From the IMG/VR virus record IMGVR_UViG_3300037345_000079, positions 1 to 27,384 of that record: a stretch of DNA of 27,384 nucleotides; one strand, 5' to 3'. Positions 5,759 through 12,829 of this stretch are shown in pieces. Position 1 is the first letter of the stretch, and each line of letters begins with the position of its first letter. The position numbers and the translations under genes are program-made. Source of the DNA: a virus. The notes below the pieces were generated by a model. It made no database searches and was not told the DNA's origin. It was given only the letters and a program-made list of their open reading frames with translations.

Positions 5759-7254
5759 AGTCGAAAGCCTTTTTGTTCATTCTTTGGCAGCACGATGTGC
5801 AGCGTTTGTTTGGCGCGAGTGATGCCTACGTAGAGCAGGCGATTGATGTCGTCGGAGTTCTTGTCGTAGTCCTTGGAAAACTTGGTGGACAGGTCTGACA
5901 AAAGCAGCACATTGTCGGCTTCTCCTCCCTTGGCCCCGTGGATCGTGGACAGCTTGATAGGCACGTGGCCCGTGAGCCGTGTGTTGCGGCGCAACAGCGA
6001 GACCAAGTAGTCCCGTCGGTCCTCACTGATCTTGGTCAGCACTTTGTGCCAAATGTCCGTGGTCAGCAAACCGTGGTGGTCGATTAGTTTTTGCAGGGAA
6101 AAGCTGTCGGCCGTGCTGGCCGTGCGCAGCATCTTGTGACCGTGCTTGATGAGGCTGCTGTCCATGTACTTGTAGATCATCTTGAGCACGTGGTAGGGCA
6201 CCTCTCCTTCCTTGCGCAGCTTCTCCCAGCCCAAGACAGCGATGAGGACGTTCTCGCTCACGCTGCGTTGTCCGTGGCGCTCAAACAACAAGCCTTGGCT
6301 TTTGATCCAGTCATGCATGTCTGTCAGCATGTAGTTGGCGCTGGCCATGATGAGCCAGTTGCCCTTGCTGATGTCAACCTGCTCAAAGGTGTTGTAGTAG
6401 CTGATGCTGCCCCCCTCTTCACGGGCTTTCCAGATTTTGGGTTGTCGGTTTTTTATGCGTGTGACGACACGGTTGGCCAAGGCGTGAATTTTGGCAGGCA
6501 CGCGGTAGGACTGATCCAACACTTTGACCTCTCCGGCAAAGGTCAGAAAACTGCTGACATCGGCCCCGGCCCATGTGTAGACGGCTTGGTCATCGTCCCC
6601 GGCTATGAAGCAGCGCTGTGCGCGGTGGGCCAGCTGTTCAACCAACTTCCACTGCAGGCGCGACAGGTCTTGTGCCTCGTCAATGATCAGGGCTTCCAGC
6701 TGCGGCAAGCGCTCAGGAAACGCAAGCGCGTGTTCAAGCAGGTCGGTGAAGTCTAGGAGACTGCGAGACGTCTTGTAATGACGATAAGCGCGCTCGACGT
6801 ATTCAAAGTGAAACCACTCAATGGCCATCTTGGAATGGTTGTAGTGGGTGCGCAGGTCCATGCCCCGGATGCGCGCGATGTTGATCTCGTTGAGGATGGG
6901 GTTGTCGACCTTGACAGCGAACTCTTCGTCGCCGCTCTCGATGCCTAGCTCAATCCCTGCTTCAAGCGCAAACTCCCGGTAGTGCGCGGTGGACATCATG
7001 TCCTTAACGCTGATGCCCAAGCACCGATAGGCCAGGCTGTGCAGTGTGCGAAACCACGGGAAGTCTAAGTCCGGCTTCAGGGCGGGAAACTTGGCAATGC
7101 CCCGGTCGCGCGCCTCAGTGGCGGCCTTCTTGGTGAAGGCGAAGTAGCCGACCTTTGTCGGGTGCACGCCGCCTGCCAGCTCCGTCTCAACGATGTTGAG
7201 CAGGTAGGACGTCTTGCCACTGCCGGGGGGTCCGAATACTTTGGTGATGCTCAT
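5755..7254 (-). CDS. UvrD/Rep-like superfamily 1 DNA helicase
   Basis: 499-aa ATP-dependent DNA helicase. Visible motifs in order: Walker A GPPGSGKT (8-15), Ia AFTKKAATEA (39-48), Walker B IDEAQD (191-196), III AGDDDQAVYTWAGA (218-231), IV-like SYRVP (249-253), V STIHGAKGGEAD (436-447) and VI YVGITRAKQ (475-483). This is the UvrD/Rep/PcrA set, shorter than the bacterial enzymes (about 670-720 aa) because the accessory subdomains are reduced. Family members move 3' to 5' on ssDNA. Start codon overlaps the primase stop by one base (TGATG) and its stop overlaps the polymerase start, so the three are translationally coupled. Likely the fork-unwinding or recombination helicase. Confidence 0.93.
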   Translation of the reverse strand: MSITKVFGPPGSGKTSYLLNIVETELAGGVHPTKVGYFAFTKKAATEARDRGIAKFPALKPDLDFPWFRTLHSLAYRCLGISVKDMMSTAHYREFALEAGIELGIESGDEEFAVKVDNPILNEINIARIRGMDLRTHYNHSKMAIEWFHFEYVERAYRHYKTSRSLLDFTDLLEHALAFPERLPQLEALIIDEAQDLSRLQWKLVEQLAHRAQRCFIAGDDDQAVYTWAGADVSSFLTFAGEVKVLDQSYRVPAKIHALANRVVTRIKNRQPKIWKAREEGGSISYYNTFEQVDISKGNWLIMASANYMLTDMHDWIKSQGLLFERHGQRSVSENVLIAVLGWEKLRKEGEVPYHVLKMIYKYMDSSLIKHGHKMLRTASTADSFSLQKLIDHHGLLTTDIWHKVLTKISEDRRDYLVSLLRRNTRLTGHVPIKLSTIHGAKGGEADNVLLLSDLSTKFSKDYDKNSDDINRLLYVGITRAKQTLHIVLPKNEQKGFRL

Positions 7255-8789
7255 CAGAACGGGCTCCCTTGACTCTTCTTTTGCTCGGGTGTGTCAAACG
7301 GTGCGTCTTGACGGCTAAAGCGTGGAATCTTCCAGCACCGCGCAGCGCGGTTCTTGAGGAACAGGCTGATGGGCTCGCCGCTCAGGTCCCGCAGGCGCTG
7401 GGCCATCTTGGGGTGCGTCATGCCCTTGAAGTTGTTGCGGATCAGGTGCGCTTCCAAGTCCTTCATCCGGAAGTACGTCTTGGCCTCGTTCTCATCTGTC
7501 CATGGCCGTCCCATGAGGATCTCATCGCGATCCATTGCTTGCTGCAAGTGGGTGCAGAACTCTTCAAGCAGGTCGTTAAATCGGCCGGTGATACTGGTGT
7601 CTTCACTCGCCTCAGTGATCTGTTCGGTTTCAACCATCTCTTTGAGCAGCGCGTTAAGCATCAACTCCCAATCTTGCTTGCGCAGCGTGGGCGGCAGCAA
7701 ATTCAACTTTTCAACGCAGGCTTTTTGGAACGCCACTTGGGCGAACAAGCTCTCAGTATCTAATTCAATGCGCTTACCGTTGATGTCAAGAAACCACAGG
7801 GGCGGCTCGGAGTTGTACTTCGACAGCGATGACATCTGCGGGCTGTCCGGGCCGCTGGCTCCGATCCCGTGCTTGCGGGTACGGCACAGGCCGCTGTTGC
7901 AAAAGCTGTTGAGCGGCGCGTCCTTGCACTTGTAGCGGTACTCCTTCTTGCCCAGCTGCTTGACCAACACTTGGACCTCGTTGTTGGGCAGGGGCGGGGA
8001 CACGTACTTCATGTTGTGCTCTACCAAGGCGTCGTCCCAGTGTATGGGGTTGACCTTCTTGAGGTAGATGCCAATGTTAAAAAGCGCATTGTTTCTGGTG
8101 CCCTCGGGTATGCCCTGTGAGCACAGTGCCTGTAGGCAAGGCGGGCCGTCCTTGATGGGATGGTCCGGTGCCGTAGGCTCTTCAGGGAACTTCAGTTCAG
8201 GGCCTTGGACCCACTGCTCGTAGAGCTCGTAGAACTCTTCCAATGTCGCAGCAGTCCCGTCGTCCCGAATGGCATAGCGCATTGTTTGATCACCACCGAA
8301 GTACGGCAGGTTCAAAAAGTTTCCAATGTCGCCACGGTCAACCAATATCTCGGATTGCTTGGGAAAGATCTCTCGCCCTGCTTCGCCCAAAAGAGCGGCA
8401 CAGGCCTTAAGAAACCGCTGCATGTCAGCAGCGGGAATGGGTTCTTTGGTGAATAAAAAGGCATGTGCTCCGCCAGACTTGCTGCGGCACACGACCATGG
8501 GAAGCTCCAAGCTCCTGACCTTCTTTATGAGGCCAACGTGGTCCAGTGGATACTGGTCAATGTCAATACAGCCCCAGATGCAGGAGTTATCCGCCCGGAT
8601 TGGGATAATTCCCAAACTCGGCTCAACGCCTTCGAGGTGTTTGACCCACAGGTCGTCAGTCGGTGGCTTGCGCACCACGACGGCCTTGCCAGCTTGCTTC
8701 CCGTCTCCTCGGGATGATTCAATTTTGTATGTTCCATATGCGATGTCTAGACCGGAGAAAATCGCTTTGAACCGGGTTATGTCAGTCAT
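7254..8789 (-). CDS. archaeo-eukaryotic-type primase (TOTE-like AEP)
   Basis: 511-aa protein starting MTDITRFKAIF. The frame is open upstream to a GTG at 8894, but that stretch has no ribosome binding site and overlaps inverted repeats, while this ATG follows GAGAAAGAAGAA. Residues 70-160 carry AEP hallmarks: the metal-binding pair Asp76/Asp78 (CIDIDQY), the SKSGGAHAF motif with His109, and the GNFLNLPYFGG block near 156-166. Residues 288-302 hold Cys288, Cys297 and Cys302 (YKCKD, FCNSGLCRTRKHG), a probable metal-binding knuckle that I recall in TOTE-type AEP proteins. The C-terminal 200 residues are helical and unassigned. It would make primers for the neighbouring PolA. Confidence 0.82.
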   Translation of the reverse strand: MTDITRFKAIFSGLDIAYGTYKIESSRGDGKQAGKAVVVRKPPTDDLWVKHLEGVEPSLGIIPIRADNSCIWGCIDIDQYPLDHVGLIKKVRSLELPMVVCRSKSGGAHAFLFTKEPIPAADMQRFLKACAALLGEAGREIFPKQSEILVDRGDIGNFLNLPYFGGDQTMRYAIRDDGTAATLEEFYELYEQWVQGPELKFPEEPTAPDHPIKDGPPCLQALCSQGIPEGTRNNALFNIGIYLKKVNPIHWDDALVEHNMKYVSPPLPNNEVQVLVKQLGKKEYRYKCKDAPLNSFCNSGLCRTRKHGIGASGPDSPQMSSLSKYNSEPPLWFLDINGKRIELDTESLFAQVAFQKACVEKLNLLPPTLRKQDWELMLNALLKEMVETEQITEASEDTSITGRFNDLLEEFCTHLQQAMDRDEILMGRPWTDENEAKTYFRMKDLEAHLIRNNFKGMTHPKMAQRLRDLSGEPISLFLKNRAARCWKIPRFSRQDAPFDTPEQKKSQGSPF

Positions 8790-8941
8790 TTCTTCTTTCT
8801 CGGACGGGTGGGGGACACGGTGCGGTTTACTATCCTCTTGCTGCCGGGGTAATTGCAAATCCCCTGGACCAGCCTTTCGGACAAGGTTAGACACATGCTA
8901 AACCCGGGTGGGCTAACGAGCCGCATGTGTCCCCCAAAAAC
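8790..8941 (-). other. primase 5' region with alternative inverted repeats
   Basis: This 152-nt gap lies between the SSB-like gene and the primase. GACACATGC (8890-8898) and GCATGTGTC (8923-8931) form a perfect 9-bp inverted repeat enclosing a smaller GGCT/AGCC hairpin. The adjoining GTGTCCCCC (8927-8935) is also the exact reverse complement of GGGGGACAC (8810-8818). The two pairings share bases and cannot coexist in one RNA. No intrinsic terminator U-tract follows. No coding frame in this gap has a ribosome binding site. Confidence 0.5.
8829..8858 (-). promoter_or_regulatory. possible promoter for primase-helicase-polymerase
   Basis: On the minus strand, TTGCAA (8853-8858) is 18 bp from GATAGT (8829-8834). 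The -35 half and spacer length match the better promoters at 1730-1759 and 10638-10667, but the -10 box is only 4/6 to consensus. Transcription would start near 8822, about 30 nt before the primase ATG. Confidence 0.35.
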
Positions 8942-9712
8942 TTAAAACAGAGTCGAACCCGACGATTCTTTGCCTTCACTCTCATGCTTAACTTTTACAT
9001 CGCCAGCGCCGATCGACTGCGCAAAGGACTTCGCTGCGTTGTATATCCCGGCTGAATCTACTGCACCAATACGCTCAATCTCCCAGCCATACCACTTGCC
9101 CTTGTCGTTGGACTCGGCTACTGAGGACAGACGATACTGCTGGCTGTACATCGGAGGCGTGAACATCCCATTCTTGCCGCTCATTTTGACCGACTGCATC
9201 ATGCTGTTCCACTTGCGGCTCTTTTTGAGCTGCGTGGACTTCATCGTGATTAACGCTGGCTCGGCTACGCCGTCGGTGCCCACAATCATGACGTAGTAGT
9301 TGGCCGTGTTCTCGATGTAGTTGCCGTTGTCCAGATAATCCTTGTTATCGCCTGGTTCCTTGTGGGTCTGGGACAGGATGTCACTGGTAGCAGGATAGAT
9401 GTGTGTGGGGGCACCGCTTCCTTGGCCACGAGGTGCCCACTCGATGTACTGGCGCACATAGGCGCAGGGCACCACAGTGATACCTGCCTTGCCGTCAAAC
9501 AGCTCTCCCGTTACCGAGTTGAGCATCATGCCTGGCAATGCACCGTTAACTTCACCGACCTCAGGACTGGTGCTTGTCAGCAAACGCAGGAAGGGCAGTG
9601 CATAGTCCTCTTGCGTCATACCATCAAAACCAGCGCCTGCATCTTGCTCCAATTCGCCCATGATTGCCAAACCAGCGTTCATGTTTTTCTCTGCAATTTC
9701 GTTCTTAGCCAT
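8942..9712 (-). CDS. conserved phage replication-module protein, possible ssDNA-binding protein
   Basis: 256-aa protein starting MAKNEIAEKNMNAGLAIMG with AAGGAA upstream. The central part is beta-rich with blocks DYALPFLRLLTSTSPEV, GMMLNSVTGELFDGKAGI, RQYIEWAPRGQGSG and NYYVMIVGTDGVAEPALI. I recognise these from proteins that sit beside polymerase and exonuclease genes in many phages, some annotated as single-stranded DNA-binding proteins. The C-terminus is Glu/Ser-rich and ends in hydrophobic LF (KESSGSTLF), loosely like the acidic tail of SSB proteins. Position upstream of the primase supports a replication role. The assignment rests on context and a faint resemblance. Confidence 0.55.
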   Translation of the reverse strand: MAKNEIAEKNMNAGLAIMGELEQDAGAGFDGMTQEDYALPFLRLLTSTSPEVGEVNGALPGMMLNSVTGELFDGKAGITVVPCAYVRQYIEWAPRGQGSGAPTHIYPATSDILSQTHKEPGDNKDYLDNGNYIENTANYYVMIVGTDGVAEPALITMKSTQLKKSRKWNSMMQSVKMSGKNGMFTPPMYSQQYRLSSVAESNDKGKWYGWEIERIGAVDSAGIYNAAKSFAQSIGAGDVKVKHESEGKESSGSTLF

Positions 9713-9729
9713 GATTCATTTTCCTTGTT

Positions 9730-10284
9730 TCAGTTTGATTTGATAATTGCTTTTTGGCCAATAAATACGCCAAAGAGCTCCGTATCGACGGACTCACCCT
9801 TCTCGACACGTTCCTTCACCCAAGCCTTTAGGGTCTGGGCTTCTATCTTTTGGGCCTGCTCGGCAGGGAAGCCTTGCGTGCCCAAGAGATTGAGTAGACG
9901 AACGCAAAGTTCGTCTTCGTTGCGGCCAAATCGCACGCTAACGGTGTTCTTGATAATGTCGTCAAAGCCGTGGTCGCGCAGCCATTGGAATGCCTCAGCT
10001 TGACGAGCTTTTGGAATGCTCGCACCGTAGAACGGCTTGATGTCAATGGACGAGCCATCTTCCATCACAAACTTCTTCATTCCGCTCTCGGCCATAGCCT
10101 CGGGGATGGTCTGCTCGGTCAGCTTGCGGTACTGATCGCTGCGATCGGAGAGATTTTGCTCCATTTCAGCGATCTCTTTTTCAAGCATCTTGGCACGTTT
10201 TGCAAGGCCCGCGATACCAGATACCTGCTCGTCAGATACTTTTAAAGCACCTGCGTCGTCTTCAAACATAGTCGTAAGACTCAT
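9730..10284 (-). CDS. conserved phage protein with coiled coil, replication operon
   Basis: 184-aa protein starting MSLTTMFEDDAGALK, with a strong AAAGGAG site upstream. Residues 25-65 (LAKRAKMLEKEIAEMEQNL, SDQYRKLTEQTIPEAM) form a coiled coil. It is followed by a compact domain with FVMEDGSSIDIKPFYGASIP, QWLRDHGFDDIIKN and SVRFGRNEDEL. The layout of coiled coil plus small alpha/beta domain superficially recalls Gam-type nuclease inhibitors, but I see no specific Gam motif. Conserved in many phages as a hypothetical protein near SSB or exonuclease genes. It overlaps the upstream gene by 23 nt. Confidence 0.6.
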   Translation of the reverse strand: MSLTTMFEDDAGALKVSDEQVSGIAGLAKRAKMLEKEIAEMEQNLSDRSDQYRKLTEQTIPEAMAESGMKKFVMEDGSSIDIKPFYGASIPKARQAEAFQWLRDHGFDDIIKNTVSVRFGRNEDELCVRLLNLLGTQGFPAEQAQKIEAQTLKAWVKERVEKGESVDTELFGVFIGQKAIIKSN

Positions 10285-10606
10285 CTAATTCTCCTTTCTT
10301 GAAAAGATCAACCTCCAACGGGATGTAGCGTCTTTCACGCTTGTCCCACTTGAGGCACTTAAAGCGTCCGTTGTTTTTCGAGGCCGCCACTGCACAGGCA
10401 ATGCCTATAGCAGAGGGATCACCGATGAGCAACAAGAAGTCGTCATCCGTGAATTTGTCCAGCTTGCGCTGAATGCGACGCACTGTTGGCACCACGGAGA
10501 AAGCTATCTGCGCATTAGGCGGCAGAATAGTTTCAATCTGGCCGTAGTCCAGAGCGCTTGCAATGTTGTGTTGGGTCGTCTCAGAGACGACATATACCTT
10601 TGGCAC
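10262..10606 (-). CDS. conserved phage protein, first gene of replication operon
   Basis: 114-aa protein with a GTG start preceded by AAAGGAG at normal spacing, beginning MPKVYVVSETTQHNI. The pattern LLLIGDPSAIGIACAVAASK then NGRFKCLKWDKRERRYIPLEVDL is one I recognise from widespread phage hypothetical proteins located at the head of early or replication clusters. The fold looks alpha/beta with a nucleotide-binding-like GDPSAI turn, but no catalytic residues can be assigned. It is the first gene transcribed from the promoter at 10638-10667. Confidence 0.7.
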   Translation of the reverse strand: MPKVYVVSETTQHNIASALDYGQIETILPPNAQIAFSVVPTVRRIQRKLDKFTDDDFLLLIGDPSAIGIACAVAASKNNGRFKCLKWDKRERRYIPLEVDLFKKGELDESYDYV

Positions 10607-10637
10607 TTGAATTTCTCCTTTCTGAATTTGAGATGGC

Positions 10638-10667
10638 AGTGTACACTACATTTTCAGCGGCATGCAA
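10638..10667 (-). promoter_or_regulatory. promoter of the replication operon, with symmetric -10 palindrome
   Basis: On the minus strand, TTGCAT (10662-10667) and TACACT (10638-10643) are spaced by 18 bp, giving a start near 10631 and a short leader with the ribosome binding site of the gene at 10262-10606. The -10 lies in a perfect 10-bp palindrome AGTGTACACT (10638-10647), so the plus strand also shows TACACT at 10642-10647. A weak TTTCTG 17 bp upstream of that copy could drive the divergent helicase-exonuclease genes. The palindrome may instead be, or also be, an operator. Confidence 0.55.
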
Positions 10668-10691
10668 GCCCTGCAAAGAAAGAGAGAACAC

Positions 10692-12143
10692 ATGAACCGG
10701 TTTCTTGAAACCTACCCTTTTAAAAACAAGCCTTATGTCCATCAACAGGCCTACCTTGAGCGCTTTTGGGAGCGTCCTGTAGCCGCACTTTTCGCGGATA
10801 TGGGAACTGGAAAAAGTTTCATGCTGATCAACAACGTCGCCATGCTTTACGATAAGGGCAGGCTCAACGGGTTTTTGATCGTAGCGCCAAAAGGGGTGTA
10901 CCGCAACTGGTATGACACGGAAATTCCAAAGCACATACCGGCCCATGTCGTGTACCGCATGGCTATTTGGAACCCGACACCTCGCAAGGCCGAGCAAAAG
11001 GCCATGGACGAGTTGTTCACGGTCACCGAAGACTTAAAGATTTTGGTGATGAACATTGAGGCGTTCAGCACGGCCAAAGGCACGGCCTACGCCAAGCGCT
11101 TTTTGCTTTGCCACAACGCCATGATGGCGATTGACGAAAGCACCACCATCAAAACGCCGGGCTCGGCTCGCAGCAAAAACACTGAAAAAACGGGCCGTGG
11201 TGCGCGGTTCAGGCGCATCCTCACGGGCTCCCCTGTCACCAAGAGCCCGATGGATCTTTACCAGCAGTGCGCCTTTTTGTCGGACGGATGTTTGGATGTG
11301 AGTAGCTACTACGTCTTTCAGGCCCGCTACGCGGTGACGGTGGAGCGCCAGCTCAACACGCACACGTTCAAACAAATCGTAGGCTATAGGCGTCTTGACG
11401 AACTCAAAGAAAAGCTCGATCGCTTCGCCTACAGGGTCAAGAAAGAGGAATGCTTGGACCTTCCTGACAAGCTCTACGTCAAGCGCGAGGTGGACCTGAC
11501 GCCCGAGCAGATCAAAGCCTACAACGAGATGAAGTCCATGGCCTTGGCCCAAATCAATGGCGGCTTGGTGAGCACGGTCAACGCCTTGACGCAGCTTATG
11601 CGCCTGCACCAGATCGTCTGCGGCCACGTCAAGCTGGACGACGGCACTGTGGTGGACCTGCCCAACAAACGCATGGACGAGCTCATGGCAGTCGTGGAAG
11701 AGACTGATGGCAAGATCATCATATGGGCCAACTATCGTCACGACATTGAAGCGATTAAATTGGCCTTGGCCAAGGAGTACGGCATGAAGAGCGTGGCGAC
11801 CTATTACGGCGACACGGAGTCGCTTGAGAGGCAGCGCATCGTCAACGATTTTCAAGACATGAACAGCGAGCTGCGGTTCTTTGTGGGCAACCCCAGCACG
11901 GGCGGGTATGGGTTAACCCTAACTGCCGCGCACACGATGGTCTACTACAGCAACAGTTTCGACTTGGAAAAGCGCCTGCAGTCGGAGGACCGCGCACACC
12001 GCATTGGCCAGACAAAAAACGTCACCTATATTGACTTGATCTCCCCTGGCACGGTGGACGAGAAAATTGTCAAGGCGCTTCGCGGCAAAATTAACATCGC
12101 AACTCAAGTGCTTGGAGAGGACTTTAAACAATGGCTCATTTAA
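10692..12143 (+). CDS. SNF2-type superfamily 2 helicase/translocase
   Basis: 483-aa protein starting MNRFLETYPFKNKPYVHQ; the ATG follows AAAGAAAGAGAGAACAC. A slightly earlier ATG ten codons upstream was rejected for lack of this site. SF2 motifs: Walker A DMGTGKS (36-42), Walker B AIDES (146-150, DES in place of DEAH), III LTGSPV (177-182), V-region GNPSTGGYGLTLTAA (399-413) and VI EDRAHRIGQTKNVTYIDL (432-449). The RAHRIGQ signature is characteristic of SNF2-family translocases. Phage members occur in replication and recombination modules. It is the first gene of the only plus-strand cassette and overlaps the exonuclease gene by 13 nt, so the two likely work together. Confidence 0.92.
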   Translation: MNRFLETYPFKNKPYVHQQAYLERFWERPVAALFADMGTGKSFMLINNVAMLYDKGRLNGFLIVAPKGVYRNWYDTEIPKHIPAHVVYRMAIWNPTPRKAEQKAMDELFTVTEDLKILVMNIEAFSTAKGTAYAKRFLLCHNAMMAIDESTTIKTPGSARSKNTEKTGRGARFRRILTGSPVTKSPMDLYQQCAFLSDGCLDVSSYYVFQARYAVTVERQLNTHTFKQIVGYRRLDELKEKLDRFAYRVKKEECLDLPDKLYVKREVDLTPEQIKAYNEMKSMALAQINGGLVSTVNALTQLMRLHQIVCGHVKLDDGTVVDLPNKRMDELMAVVEETDGKIIIWANYRHDIEAIKLALAKEYGMKSVATYYGDTESLERQRIVNDFQDMNSELRFFVGNPSTGGYGLTLTAAHTMVYYSNSFDLEKRLQSEDRAHRIGQTKNVTYIDLISPGTVDEKIVKALRGKINIATQVLGEDFKQWLI

Positions 12144-12829
12144 TCCCGTGGTCTACCCAGTTTACCTACGAAAAGATCAAGAGGATTGACGCGCCTTCTG
12201 GCCGTGTTTATGTCCTGCCCAGCGGCAAATCGGTCCCTTCTGTGACGGCTATTTTGGGGCTTACAAAAGACAAAAAGGGCCTTGAGCAGTGGGCCGAGCG
12301 AGTCGGTCAAGCGGAGGCAGAAAGGCAAAAGAACGAAGCAGCCTACGTCGGCACAAACATGCACGAGACCTTAGAGTGCATCCTGGACGGTGAGCCGTTG
12401 TCCGTGGGCCGTGACTGGTTGGCCATGAAGGGCCATCACATGGCTTTTGCCTTGGCTAACCGCTACTTCGGTGCAATCTCCGAGATCCACGGCTCGGAGG
12501 TGCATCTGCACTTTGGGGGGCGCTACGCGGGCACGACCGACTTGGTAGCCACGTACCGTGGCAAGCTGGCCATTGTGGACTTTAAACAGTCCGTTCGGCC
12601 CAAGCGCTACGAGTACATCACCGACTACTTTCATCAGCTCGCAGCGTATGCCGTGGCCCACGATGAGATGTATGGCACCGAGATTGACTTCGGTGCGGTG
12701 CTGGTTGCGGTGCAGGACGGGACGACGCAGGAGTTCACCATCACGGGCCGAGAGTGGCAAAACTTCAAGGCCCAGTGGATGGAGCGGCTTACTGCGGCGG
12801 AGGCTGCTGTGCTCCCATCATCGGACTGA
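12131..12829 (+). CDS. PD-(D/E)XK exonuclease (RecB/Cas4-like)
   Basis: 232-aa nuclease. Motifs: VGTNMHETLECIL with His78 (helical motif I), Glu123 (SEVHLHF), YAGTTDLVA with Asp137, LAIVDFKQS with Asp150/Lys152, and the QLAAYAVA helix with Gln169/Tyr173. These are the complete catalytic set of RecB-, Cas4- and lambda-exonuclease-like PD-(D/E)XK enzymes. I see no Cys cluster like the iron-sulfur site of true Cas4, so it is a Cas4-like phage exonuclease rather than Cas4. It follows the SNF2 helicase with a 13-nt overlap. Its last 41 nt overlap, tail to tail, the end of the late operon on the other strand. Confidence 0.9.
   Translation: MAHLIPWSTQFTYEKIKRIDAPSGRVYVLPSGKSVPSVTAILGLTKDKKGLEQWAERVGQAEAERQKNEAAYVGTNMHETLECILDGEPLSVGRDWLAMKGHHMAFALANRYFGAISEIHGSEVHLHFGGRYAGTTDLVATYRGKLAIVDFKQSVRPKRYEYITDYFHQLAAYAVAHDEMYGTEIDFGAVLVAVQDGTTQEFTITGREWQNFKAQWMERLTAAEAAVLPSSD

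Noticed and set aside
6091-6756. Plus-strand frame (221 aa) opposite the UvrD-like helicase gene
   Set aside because: Antisense shadow of conserved helicase sequence, no motif or ribosome binding site.
7254-8789. A TOTE anti-phage conflict system based on the primase
   Set aside because: The primase is embedded in a phage replication operon, and the helicase and nuclease here are typical phage replication proteins; nothing indicates a defence island.
8790-8894. N-terminal extension of the primase from a GTG at 8894
   Set aside because: No Shine-Dalgarno sequence, composition unlike the rest of the protein, and the region carries inverted repeats and a candidate promoter; the ATG at 8789 has a purine-rich leader like other early genes.
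11034-11855. Long minus-strand frame (273 aa) opposite the SNF2 helicase gene
   Set aside because: Antisense shadow of the helicase motifs; low-complexity His/Val/Asp composition and no start signal.
12131-12829. Cas4 of a CRISPR system
   Set aside because: The nuclease core is complete, but the Cys cluster of Cas4 is missing and there are no other cas genes or repeats nearby.
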